NCBI GenBank assembly: GCA_024231975.1
Contig: JAAEQB010000031.1
Span: forward strand, 62,001 to 126,000
DNA length: 64,000 bases
Direction of reading: 5' to 3'
Source: Allobosea sp.
Lineage (GTDB): Bacteria; Pseudomonadota; Alphaproteobacteria; Rhizobiales; Beijerinckiaceae
The translations under genes were made by a program, and so were the position numbers. How positions within the stretch are numbered: the stretch's first letter is position 1; the number at the start of each line of letters is the position of its first letter. The notes under the pieces were generated by a model that did not search any database, had not been told where the DNA came from, and saw only the letters and a program-made list of their open reading frames with translations. This document shows, piece by piece, positions 33,896-42,900 of this stretch.

Positions 33896-34887
33896 GACAG
33901 GATCCGTTGCGCACGGATCCGCAGCGAGGCCGGCAGGCTCAGCCCCAGGGCCGCGGCGGCCTTTTCGTTGATGACCAGCTCGAAACTGCGCGAGAACTGG
34001 ACCGGCAATTCGGCGACATCCGCCCCGCGCAGGATGAGGTCGATATAGGAGGCGAGCATCTCGGCCGTCTCCTCGCGCGCCCCGGCATAGGACATCAACC
34101 CGCCCTGCAAGGTGAAGGTGTCGAACGGGTAGACGGCGGGCAGGCCCAGACGCGCGGCAGCGCCGGTGCAGAGCCCGGCATTTCGGTAGGTGAAGCTGTC
34201 CGGCAGGAAGACCAGGCCACCGCCCGTTCCCTTGCCGGCGAATCCGGCGATCTCCCGGTCGATCGCGGCAGGTTCTGTCACATGGATCGTCTCGAAGGCC
34301 GGCCCGTCGCCAGTCGCCGCCGCCCGCAGGCGCGTAAGATAGGTCGCGCCGGCCGCCGGCGTCGTATGGGGATTGAAAACCACGCCGATGCGCCGCGTCG
34401 CCGGCGCGATCTCGGCCAGGAGCTCGACCCATTTCTCCGACATGGCGGGATCGTTGTTGCTGAAGCCCGTGGCGTTTCCGTCGGGGCGTTCGAGCGACCG
34501 CACGAAGCCGCTCCCGACCGGATCGGAAGCCGTCCCGAACAGCACCGGGATCCGCCGGGTCTTCGCCAGCACGGCCGCGGTCTCGGCGCTGGAGCCGACG
34601 ACGATGATGTCGGGCGTCTCGGCGACCACCTCGGCGGCGGCGCGAGCAAGATCCGCCTCGCTCGTTCCCCAGACTCTCCAGCTGACCCGCAGATTCTTGC
34701 CCTCGACCCAACCCCGTTCAGACAGCAGCCGATAAAGCTCGGCCACGCGCGCGCTCACGATGGGGTGGTCGAGCGGCAACCCGATCAGCATCGAAATCCG
34801 CTTGGCCGGCTCCGCCGCGCGCGCCGCCCGCCCCGATATCGCAAGACCGCACGTTGCCAGGGCAACCAGGAGGGAGCGGCGATGCAT
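33892..34887 (-). CDS. Periplasmic ABC-type substrate-binding protein (TrpX/ABC_sub_bind family), probable kinase co-sensor
   Basis: This 331-residue secreted protein has signal peptide MHRRSLLVALATCGLAISGRAARA and then the ABC_sub_bind fold, with RISMLIGLPLDHPIVSARVAELYRLLSERGWVEGKNL, PVLFGTASDPVGSGFVRSLERP and MPGLPAVYPFDTF-like segments. No permease or ATPase gene is near. Its stop overlaps the hybrid-kinase start (GTGA), so both are made together. I infer that it delivers a ligand signal to the kinase, as TorT does for TorS. The start at 34887 fits the signal peptide; the ribosome site is weak. Confidence 0.88.
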   Translation of the reverse strand: MHRRSLLVALATCGLAISGRAARAAEPAKRISMLIGLPLDHPIVSARVAELYRLLSERGWVEGKNLRVSWRVWGTSEADLARAAAEVVAETPDIIVVGSSAETAAVLAKTRRIPVLFGTASDPVGSGFVRSLERPDGNATGFSNNDPAMSEKWVELLAEIAPATRRIGVVFNPHTTPAAGATYLTRLRAAATGDGPAFETIHVTEPAAIDREIAGFAGKGTGGGLVFLPDSFTYRNAGLCTGAAARLGLPAVYPFDTFTLQGGLMSYAGAREETAEMLASYIDLILRGADVAELPVQFSRSFELVINEKAAAALGLSLPASLRIRAQRILS

Positions 34888-35102
34888 GCAAAGAACCAGA
34901 TGAAGAAAGGAGCCGGCCGCTCCCTGGCGGATAGGTTGCATACTCCGCCCGTTCGCGTCGAGAGGAGATGGCTGCTTCGCAAGCCTCACCCGATCGGGTG
35001 AGGCGCGGCGACGCGTCCCGAATAGTCTTCCCGACGCCTCGCCCGCGCCCTCTTCGAACACAAAGGGCCAGACAGATGAGGCAACCAACTTGGGAAACGC
35101 CG

Positions 35103-35363
35103 ATGATCTCGAAGCAAGCCTACGGCGCAATCGCCGCAGTCATCGCGCTATCCAGCCCAGCCTGGGCTCAGGACAGCAAGACTGCACACCAAACCGGCAT
35201 GTCGATCGCAAAGAAGCGCGGCTATTCGAACCCGAGTTGCTATGCCGACATCTTCGCTGCCCATGCCGCCAAGAACGCTCAGGGCCAGTGGAAAGCTCCG
35301 ACCGGCAAGGCCGCTGTCGGATACAAGAACGAGCAGCATGCCAAATGCGGAATCTCGATCTGA
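35103..35363 (+). CDS. Small secreted protein of unknown function
   Basis: This 86-residue frame has a signal peptide MISKQAYGAIAAVIALSSPAWAQ, cleaved after AWA. The mature domain is only about 64 residues and has two cysteines (NPSCYADIF and HAKCGISI), so one disulfide is possible. It is rich in Lys and Ala (AAHAAKNAQGQW). An in-frame ATG at 35076 would add nine residues. I do not recognise the family. It lies upstream of the kinase/binding-protein unit in the opposite direction and convergent with the LuxR-type gene. Confidence 0.7.
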   Translation: MISKQAYGAIAAVIALSSPAWAQDSKTAHQTGMSIAKKRGYSNPSCYADIFAAHAAKNAQGQWKAPTGKAAVGYKNEQHAKCGISI

Positions 35364-35473
35364 CGCGGATTCTTCGTCCCTGCTTTCGCCTCGGCGCGTC
35401 ACATCCGTCGCTTTACAGCGTCGGATCGGCAATGGCAGAGAGCGCGACTCGAGACGTCGCGCGCTTCCCGCAT

Positions 35474-36565
35474 TCAGCTGCGCCGAGCTCTTCCCAGGAC
35501 GTGAATGAGCTGCGCCTGTGTGCGGGTCTCCGTCTTGGCGAAGATGCTCTTCAGATGCGTTCTGGCCGTCTCATGCTTCAAATTGAGATGGTCGGCTGCC
35601 TCGACCAGACTGAACTGCTGGAGCAGGGCATCGGCTAGGCGCGCCTCGGCGGCAGTCAACTGGAACACCGCCTGCAGATGCTCCGGAAGCGGCCCGGCCT
35701 TCTCGTTGAGATCCGTCACGAGCAGCATCGCGTAGGCAGGCGCGAACAGGATCCTCGTGTTGCCACGCATGCGGATGGCTTGAAAGACAAGCGGGCGACC
35801 CGAGATTTGCGGCACGACGACCGGCCGGAACGCCTTGTCGGCCGCAGCGAGGTCCGGCCAGATCACAGCATCGATGTGGCGTTGCAGCGGCTCGCTGGCA
35901 CAATGCGCGAAAGCCACCCGTCCCTGCCGGATGAGGAACTTGCGCCCCACCATGGCTTCCGCTGCGGCGTTCATCCTTGCGATACGGCCGAACCGATCGA
36001 TGAACAGGCAGGCTCCCCCGATCATCTCAGATGCTTCGGCTGCACCATCGAGGCGCGCGAATTCGAGACGGCGCGACAGGCTTGCTGCGCGGTTGACGAT
36101 GCCGACGAGCGGCTTGAGGCGCTCCTGCTCGTCCTCCTGATAGGCGCCGGTGCCCATGCCGCGCTGGATCATCAAGCACCACATGTCGTCGCCGGTATCG
36201 ATCCTGAGGCCGATTCCCCACCCTGCTCCCTTTTTGACAAGGTAGTCTGCGTAATAGGGATTCCTCGCCATGTCGTGGGTGGTGGTGATCTGCTGGTCGA
36301 CGAAGAACCCGTGCTTGCGCAGGCGCGGCACGGCGGCATAGCGGTAATCTCTCTGATACCAGCCATCCCTGACATATTGATCGGCGAGCTCTGCAACGCC
36401 GTCGGTCGCGAGAATGAAGGGCCCGCGCCCCTCGACCGTCAGCAGGGACGCACCGAGCGAGCCCGTCTCCTGCACGATATCGTCCATCGCCGATCGCCAG
36501 AGATCCGGGTCGGTGGCGGCATCGAGGAATCTTGTTTCGGCGCGAGCCAGAAAATCGGCGTTCAT
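35474..36565 (-). CDS. LuxR-family transcriptional regulator with N-terminal sensory region
   Basis: This 363-residue regulator has a C-terminal LuxR helix-turn-helix (LTAAEARLADALLQQFSLVEAADHLNLKHETARTHLKSIFAKTETRTQAQLI, residues about 300-350). The first 270 residues are PAS/GAF-like without a clear receiver: DRFGRIARMNAAAEAMVG is PAS-like. It lacks the N-terminal aspartate pattern of response regulators. It is divergent from the HemC-like gene with a 257-bp shared region, so local control of that gene is possible. The ligand is unknown. Confidence 0.88.
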   Translation of the reverse strand: MNADFLARAETRFLDAATDPDLWRSAMDDIVQETGSLGASLLTVEGRGPFILATDGVAELADQYVRDGWYQRDYRYAAVPRLRKHGFFVDQQITTTHDMARNPYYADYLVKKGAGWGIGLRIDTGDDMWCLMIQRGMGTGAYQEDEQERLKPLVGIVNRAASLSRRLEFARLDGAAEASEMIGGACLFIDRFGRIARMNAAAEAMVGRKFLIRQGRVAFAHCASEPLQRHIDAVIWPDLAAADKAFRPVVVPQISGRPLVFQAIRMRGNTRILFAPAYAMLLVTDLNEKAGPLPEHLQAVFQLTAAEARLADALLQQFSLVEAADHLNLKHETARTHLKSIFAKTETRTQAQLIHVLGRARRS

Positions 36566-36822
36566 TCGCCTCGCTGCCTGTCTTCATGGTCGAACAGTTC
36601 GTCCTGGATGCTAATGCATCGCCTGCCGCGCTGCCAGCACAGGAGCCTGCACCGACCGCGCCGCCGAAGGCGCCTTCGGCCTGCTTTTCGGCCCTGACGA
36701 CTCGGCGGAAAAGCGCAACTTCGCACTCCCGAGCCGGCGAATCTGCCGCACTTTCACTCGGGGGTCGCAACTGCTAGACGGGGCGCGATCGCGCGTGCAC
36801 GGCGCAAACAGGTTCACGAATT
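36566..36822. promoter_or_regulatory. Divergent region between LuxR-type gene and HemC-like gene
   Basis: These 257 bp hold the divergent promoters. The most conspicuous element is the 18-bp perfect palindrome at 36663-36680. No strong ribosome site precedes the HemC-like ATG (cacgaattATG), so translation may be weak or leaderless. Confidence 0.4.
36663..36680 (+). terminator. Perfect palindrome followed by T-run (terminator/attenuator-like)
   Basis: GCCGAAGGC is followed directly by its reverse complement GCCTTCGGC, giving a 7-bp stem with a tetraloop, and TTTT follows at 36685-36688. Read on the plus strand this is terminator-like, yet it lies 140 bp upstream of the HemC-like gene. It could end a short transcript or attenuate the gene. 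Confidence 0.4.
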
Positions 36823-37767
36823 ATGCTTCTTCGCGTTGGCACCCGCCGCAGCCCCCTCGCCATGACGCAAACCAACTTTGTAATTGGTTCAATTCAGGCA
36901 TTGCATCCGCACATCGAATTCGAGATCTGCCCGATTTCCACGGTCGCCGATCGCGACAGGGTCTCCGAGTTCCACCAGTTCGGCATGATCGGCGTTTTCA
37001 CGACCGAGCATGAGGAGCAGCTGCTCCGCAAGGACGTCGATTTCGTCGTCCATTCCCTCAAGGATCTGCCGACCATCCTTCGCGACGGGCTGACGCTGGC
37101 TTCGGTGCCCAAGCGCGAGGATCCCCGCGATGTCCTGTGCGGCTCGGCGCTCGAAGACCTGCCGGAAGGCGCGCGGGTCGGCACCGGCTCGCTGCGCCGC
37201 CGCGCGCAGATCCTGAGCCTGCGCCCCGACGTCACCGTCGTCCCGATTCGCGGCAATATCGGCCCGCGCCTCGCCAAAATCGAGGGCGACGACGCGCTCG
37301 ACGCCGTCATCTTGGCCCATGCCGGCCTGGAGCGCCTTGGCCTCGGCGATAAGTCGTCGGCATTCCTCGACCCCGTCGCGTTCCCCTATGCCGTCGGCCA
37401 GGGGGCGCTGGGTATCGAGGCGCGCAGCGAGGACAGCGAGCTGGTCGAGATCCTGCGCTCGATCGAATGTAGGAAGACCCGGGCCGAGGTCGATGCCGAG
37501 CGTGAGATGATGCATGCGCTCGGGGCCGGCTGCAGCCTGCCCGTCGGCGCCGTCTGCAACTGGCAGGACGAGCGGCTCAGCCTGCAGGCCCAGATCACCT
37601 CGCTCGACGGCCATGAGCGGGTCGTCGCGACGCAGGACGAGCCGGGCGAGCAGGCGAAGGAGCTCGGCCTCGCCGTCGCCGAGACGCTGAAGGTCCGCGG
37701 CGGCGAGAAGATCCTGCAGTCGAGCTACCGGGAATTCTGCAGCCACTTCAAGATGCTGCAGTCTTGA
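36823..37767 (+). CDS. Divergent hydroxymethylbilane synthase-like protein (HemC family)
   Basis: This 314-residue protein is of the porphobilinogen-deaminase family. Retained are GTRRSPLA (Arg8, Ser10), VHSLKDLP with the catalytic Asp, GTGSLRRRAQ, RGNIGPRL, LERLGL and the cofactor-attachment Cys in ALGAGCSLPVG. Aligned without gaps to E. coli HemC, positions Lys55 and Lys59 are Gln52 and Ile56 here (segment FHQFGMIGVF), and the TRGD motif reads TVAD. Both lysines contact the dipyrromethane cofactor and substrate carboxylates, so normal tetrapyrrole chain-building is doubtful. No other haem gene adjoins except a HemL-like aminotransferase. It is probably a paralogue, not the housekeeping hemC. 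Confidence 0.87.
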   Translation: MLLRVGTRRSPLAMTQTNFVIGSIQALHPHIEFEICPISTVADRDRVSEFHQFGMIGVFTTEHEEQLLRKDVDFVVHSLKDLPTILRDGLTLASVPKREDPRDVLCGSALEDLPEGARVGTGSLRRRAQILSLRPDVTVVPIRGNIGPRLAKIEGDDALDAVILAHAGLERLGLGDKSSAFLDPVAFPYAVGQGALGIEARSEDSELVEILRSIECRKTRAEVDAEREMMHALGAGCSLPVGAVCNWQDERLSLQAQITSLDGHERVVATQDEPGEQAKELGLAVAETLKVRGGEKILQSSYREFCSHFKMLQS

Positions 37768-37773
37768 GACGGC

Positions 37774-37790
37774 TTCGGCACTCTGCCGAA
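37774..37790. terminator. Short hairpin between convergent HemC-like and HemL-like genes
   Basis: TTCGGC and GCCGAA pair across a 5-nt loop in the 44-bp gap between the two convergent genes. It may act as a bidirectional terminator, but it is short and lacks a T-run. Confidence 0.4.
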
Positions 37791-37811
37791 CCCGCCCCAA
37801 TCGAGGCCGCC

Positions 37812-39116
<1,305 letters not shown>

Positions 39117-39161
39117 CACTGTCTCGCATAGGCGTCGGGTGGGCATCAGAACAGCGAAATA

Positions 39162-39233
39162 GGTATCAATGGTATAAACATAATACAACATACTTCCGCG
39201 AGCAGCAGGCCTGATTGGTATTCCAGACCATAC
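39162..39233. promoter_or_regulatory. AT-rich divergent promoter with GGTAT repeats (candidate GntR/HutC operator)
   Basis: Two GGTAT direct repeats at 39162 and 39171, nine bases apart, are followed by TTGGTATT at 39215. The last lies within an inverted arrangement, TGGT and ACCA arms at 39216-39230, and GTAT/ATAC arms at 39218-39233. The octamer TTGGTATT recurs in reverse orientation at 41725-41732, upstream of the aldehyde dehydrogenase. The region lies between the aminotransferase and its divergent GntR-family regulator. Confidence 0.5.
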
Positions 39234-39273
39234 ATGCTAGCGATTCCCCACGACGAATCCGGAAAGGCAATCC

Positions 39274-40086
39274 ATGGCGAGACCGCAGACGGGTACGGCG
39301 GCTGAGCGGCCTTCGTCGGAACGGGACGTCATCCCGCTCTATCACCGCGTCTACGTCATGCTGCTCCAGAAGATCATGGACGGCTCCTATCCGGCCGGCT
39401 CTCCGATCCCGAGCGAGGACGACCTCGCCGAGACCTTCAGCGTGTCGCGGGTCACGATCCGCAAAGCCATGGAAAGGCTGGAGCGCGAGGGCCGCGTCCT
39501 GCGCCAGCGCGGTCGCGGCACCTTCCCGCTGACACCGGCCAACGAGGCCGGCGAGCCGGCAAGCCAGCTCCTCAACAACCAGATCTCCCTCGCCCGCAAG
39601 ACGAAGATCGTTCTGCTGGCCTATGACTTCGTCCGGCCCTCGCCTTTGCTCGCCCAGACCTTCGACACCGCCGACGGTACGGAGCTGTTGCGGATCGAGC
39701 GCGTCCGCGGCGACGAGCGCTCGCCGATCTCGCACACCCTCTGCTATCTCCCCGCCGACCTCGCGCCGCTGGTGCCGCGCACCGCGATCTCCTCGCTGCC
39801 GGTCTCGGCCACGCTCGCTGCTGCCGGCGTCAAGCTCGCCCGCTTCGAGGAGAAGATCACCGCGGTGCTCGCCGATTCCGATGTCTCGCCGCATCTCGAC
39901 GTCGCGATCGGCACGCCATTGGTGGCGATGACCCGCCACGTCCGCGACGAGGACGGGCGCCTGATCGAACTGCTGCAGGCACTCTACCGGCCCGACCGTT
40001 ACGAATATCGCGTGCAGTACTCGATCGACGGCCAGAATCTCGGCACGCCCTGGAAGGCGATGATCACCGACAGCGGCGCCGCTTAG
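39274..40086 (+). CDS. GntR-family transcriptional regulator, HutC subfamily
   Basis: This 270-residue repressor-type regulator has an N-terminal GntR winged helix (IPLYHRVYVMLLQKIMDGSYPAGSPIPSEDDLAETFSVSRVTIRKAMERLEREG, residues about 22-75). The C-terminal UTRA effector domain is marked by LLRIERVRGDERSPISHTLCYLP and LLQALYRPDRYEYRVQYSI at the end. It is divergent from the aminotransferase and convergent with the aldehyde dehydrogenase, so it probably controls both, and the transporter too, through the GGTAT-type sites. The ATG at 39274 has a ribosome site, GGAAAGG. Confidence 0.92.
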   Translation: MARPQTGTAAERPSSERDVIPLYHRVYVMLLQKIMDGSYPAGSPIPSEDDLAETFSVSRVTIRKAMERLEREGRVLRQRGRGTFPLTPANEAGEPASQLLNNQISLARKTKIVLLAYDFVRPSPLLAQTFDTADGTELLRIERVRGDERSPISHTLCYLPADLAPLVPRTAISSLPVSATLAAAGVKLARFEEKITAVLADSDVSPHLDVAIGTPLVAMTRHVRDEDGRLIELLQALYRPDRYEYRVQYSIDGQNLGTPWKAMITDSGAA

Positions 40087-40108
40087 GACGCCGCTGTCGT
40101 CTGGCGCC

Positions 40109-41659
40109 TCAGCGCCGGATGAACGGGTTCGGGATGTCCGTCGCCGTCGAGATCCAGACGCTCTTGGTCTCCATGTACTCCCGGATGCCGGCGATGCCGC
40201 CCTCGCGGCCGACGCCGCTCATCTTGAAGCCGCCGAAGGGCGAGGTCGTGCTGGTCGAACGGTAGTTGTTGACCCAGACCGTGCCGGCGCGGACGCGGTT
40301 CGCCATGGTCAGGGCGCGGCGCATCGACTGCGTCCAGATGCCGGCGGCGAGGCCGAACTGCGTGTCGTTGGCGATACGGACTGCCTCGTCCTCGTCCTTG
40401 AAGCGGATCACCGAGAGCACCGGGCCGAACACCTCCTCCTGGGCGATGCGCATGCCGTTCTTCACGTCGACGAAGATGGTCGGCTTGAAGAACAGCCCCT
40501 TCGGATAGCCAGGCACCGAGGCCGGCTCGCCGCCGGCGACGAGACGCGCGCCTTCCGACTTGGCGATCTCAACATAGGACTTGATCTTCTCGAGCTGCGG
40601 CCTGGTCGAGATCGGCGCGACCTGCGTCGCCGGATCGGAGGGATGGCCGAACCTGACATCGGCGATGAAGGTCTTGAGTTGCTCGACGAAGGCATCGTGG
40701 ATCGTGTCCTGCACCAGCAGGCGCGAACCGGCGACGCAGGTCTGGCCCGAGGCTGCGAAGATGCCGGCGACGGCGCCCTTCACCGCCTGGTCGAGCTCGG
40801 CATCGTCGAAGATGATGTTCGGCGACTTGCCGCCCAGCTCCAGCGTCACCCGCTTCATGTGGCGGGCGGCCTTCTCGTTGATCATCCGCCCGGCCTCGGG
40901 CCCGCCGGTGAAGGCGATGCGCTCGACCAGCGGGTGGCTGATCAGCGCGTCGCCGACCTCGGCGCCATAGCCGGTGATGACGTTGACCACGCCCTTGGGG
41001 AAGCCGGCCGCCTCGACCAGCTTGACGAATTCGAGCAGCGAGGCCGAGGTGAATTCCGACGGCTTCAGCACGACGGTGCAGCCGGCGGCCAGCGCCGGCG
41101 CCAGCTTCAGGCTGGTCAGCGGCAGCGGCGAATTCCACGGCATGATGCAGGCGACGACGCCGATCGGCTCCGGCTTGGTGTAGTTGAACACGCCGGGCTT
41201 GTCGGTCGGGATCACCGTGCCTTCGATCTTATCGGCCAGCCCGCCATAGTAGTAATAATAGTTCGCCATATAGCGCATCTGCATCGACAGCTCGGCGAAG
41301 AGCTTGCCGTTGTCGCGCATCTCGACCCGCGCTAGCCAGTCGGCGTTCTCGGTGATGAGATCGCCGAGCTTGCGCATCAGCGCGCCGCGGCCCGAGGCTG
41401 ACAGGGCCGGCCACGGCCCTTCCGAGAAGGCGCGATGCGCCGCCGTCACCGCCCGCTCGACGTCGGCGGCGTCGCCGCGCGCCACCCAGGCCCAGTCCTC
41501 GCCCGTCACCGGATCCGACGTCTCCAGCCAGGCATTGCTCGCCGGATCGACGAAGCCGCCATCGATATAGTGCTGATAGCGATAGCGCTGGTCCGCATCC
41601 TGCTTGGTCGGGCGGATCGCGGACGAGATCGGATCGAGCGAGAGCGTGGCTGCGGTCAT
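40109..41659 (-). CDS. NAD(P)-dependent aldehyde dehydrogenase
   Basis: This 516-residue aldehyde dehydrogenase superfamily enzyme has MPWNSPLPL, the cofactor loop FTGGPEAGR, the catalytic Glu in TLELGGKSPN and the catalytic Cys in ASGQTCVAGSR. The C-terminal FGGFKMSGVGREGG is also standard. It oxidises an aldehyde to an acid, probably the product of the HemL-like aminotransferase acting on an imported amine. It is divergent from the transporter operon at 41836. The N-terminus extends about 20 residues before the usual start of the fold. Confidence 0.93.
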   Translation of the reverse strand: MTAATLSLDPISSAIRPTKQDADQRYRYQHYIDGGFVDPASNAWLETSDPVTGEDWAWVARGDAADVERAVTAAHRAFSEGPWPALSASGRGALMRKLGDLITENADWLARVEMRDNGKLFAELSMQMRYMANYYYYYGGLADKIEGTVIPTDKPGVFNYTKPEPIGVVACIMPWNSPLPLTSLKLAPALAAGCTVVLKPSEFTSASLLEFVKLVEAAGFPKGVVNVITGYGAEVGDALISHPLVERIAFTGGPEAGRMINEKAARHMKRVTLELGGKSPNIIFDDAELDQAVKGAVAGIFAASGQTCVAGSRLLVQDTIHDAFVEQLKTFIADVRFGHPSDPATQVAPISTRPQLEKIKSYVEIAKSEGARLVAGGEPASVPGYPKGLFFKPTIFVDVKNGMRIAQEEVFGPVLSVIRFKDEDEAVRIANDTQFGLAAGIWTQSMRRALTMANRVRAGTVWVNNYRSTSTTSPFGGFKMSGVGREGGIAGIREYMETKSVWISTATDIPNPFIRR

Positions 41660-41694
41660 CGGAGGTTCCTGGAGAGCACGGCGACGGGTTGCCG

Positions 41695-41723
41695 TTGACA
41701 GATATGTATCATCATCATATCAA
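41695..41723 (+). promoter_or_regulatory. Predicted sigma-70-like promoter for the polyamine-type transporter
   Basis: TTGACA at 41695-41700 is separated by exactly 17 bp from TATCAA at 41718-41723. The spacer is occupied by the inverted repeat at 41701-41721. The receptor gene starts 113 bp downstream. The -35 match is perfect and the -10 is 4 of 6. Confidence 0.55.
41701..41721. promoter_or_regulatory. Inverted repeat in promoter spacer, candidate operator
   Basis: Arms GATATG and CATATC are separated by nine bases (TATCATCAT) and fill the spacer between the predicted -35 and -10. A protein bound here would block RNA polymerase, which fits GntR-type repression. A TTGGTATT octamer (reverse strand, 41725-41732) adjoins it. 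Confidence 0.5.
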
Positions 41724-41835
41724 AAATACCAATACGCTTGTCACGCGGATAACAGGCGGCTTGACGCGGCAGCCAGACTGCCGTCGATGGCCGTCGAAAT
41801 CCGGGCTTGATATCCATAAGAACGAGGGGATGAGC

Positions 41836-42873
41836 ATGAAGACGACGAGATTTGCCTGCGCGGGGCTGTTCGCGCTCGGACTGGCCGCGGCAGCGGCTCC
41901 CGCTTTGGCGCGCGACCTGATGGTCGTCGGCTTCGGCGGCGGCTTCCAGGACAATGCCCGCAAGCACCTGTTCCAGGGCTATGCCGCCGAGAAGGGCGTC
42001 AAGGTCGCCGACGACGTCTACAACGGCGAAATGGCCAAGATCTATTCGATGGTGAAGTCGAACGACGTCACCTACGACGTGATCATGGTCGAAGCGCCCG
42101 AGCTCGCCCGCGGCTGCGAGGATGGCGTCTTCGAGAAGCTCGACTGGAGCGTCATCGACCAGAAGAAGTTCATCCCCGGCGGCACCACCGCCTGCGGAGC
42201 CGGCGCCGTCGGCTGGGGCGTCAGCCTGTTCTACGACCAGGCCCGTAACCCCACCGGCCCTGCCAACTATGCCGAGCTCTGGGACGTCCAGAAGTTCCCC
42301 GGCAAGCGCTCGCTGCGTTCCGGCGCCAAGATGACGCTGGAGATCGCCCTGCTCGCCGACGGCGTGCCGGCCGCCGATGTCTACAAGGTGCTGGCCACGG
42401 CGGACGGGCAGAAGCGCGCCTTCGCCAAACTCGACCAGATCAAGCCGCATGTCGTCTGGTGGAAGTCGGGCACGCAGCCGCTGCAGCTGGTCGGCTCGGG
42501 CGAGGCCGCCTATGCCGTCGGCTATGTCGGGCGCACGATCCGCGCCAATGAGGGCGGCGCCAAGTACCCGGTGCAGTGGAACACGCTGCTGTTCTCGTTC
42601 GACTACTGGACGGTGGTGCGCAACTCGCCGAACAAGGCCGAGGGCATGAAGCTGATCAGCTACATGACCGACGAGAAGCCGCTGACCAATCTGGCGCAGG
42701 ACTGGGCGGTGTCGCCGGCCAACACCGCCGTCGCCAACAATCCCGAGGTCATCAAGAAGAACCCGGGCATGGTCGCCAACCACGCCAAGGAAGGGCTCTT
42801 CATCAACACCGAGTTCTGGGTCGAGCACGGCGAGGATCTCGAAGCCCGCTTCAACGCCTGGCTGGCGAAGTAA
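41836..42873 (+). CDS. Polyamine/opine-type ABC transporter substrate-binding protein
   Basis: This receptor of about 345 residues is of the PotD/PotF (SBP_bac_8) class, with signal peptide MKTTRFACAGLFALGLAAAAAPALA. The mature part begins RDLMVVGFGGGFQDNARKHLF and later has YDVIMVEAPELARGCEDG and WWKSGTQPLQLVGSGEAAYAVGY. The ATG at 41836 is spaced correctly from the AGGGG ribosome site; the in-frame ATG at 41830 is too close. It heads a four-gene importer. Such receptors bind putrescine, spermidine, opines or related amines. Confidence 0.92.
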   Translation: MKTTRFACAGLFALGLAAAAAPALARDLMVVGFGGGFQDNARKHLFQGYAAEKGVKVADDVYNGEMAKIYSMVKSNDVTYDVIMVEAPELARGCEDGVFEKLDWSVIDQKKFIPGGTTACGAGAVGWGVSLFYDQARNPTGPANYAELWDVQKFPGKRSLRSGAKMTLEIALLADGVPAADVYKVLATADGQKRAFAKLDQIKPHVVWWKSGTQPLQLVGSGEAAYAVGYVGRTIRANEGGAKYPVQWNTLLFSFDYWTVVRNSPNKAEGMKLISYMTDEKPLTNLAQDWAVSPANTAVANNPEVIKKNPGMVANHAKEGLFINTEFWVEHGEDLEARFNAWLAK

Positions 42874-42900
42874 GCCGGCGCGCGGGCACGAGGACTCGGC

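Noticed and set aside
33896..34711. Long N-terminal extension of the hybrid kinase
   Set aside because: This stretch is the out-of-frame shadow of the binding-protein gene. The GTG at 33895 with GTGA coupling gives a proper first transmembrane helix.
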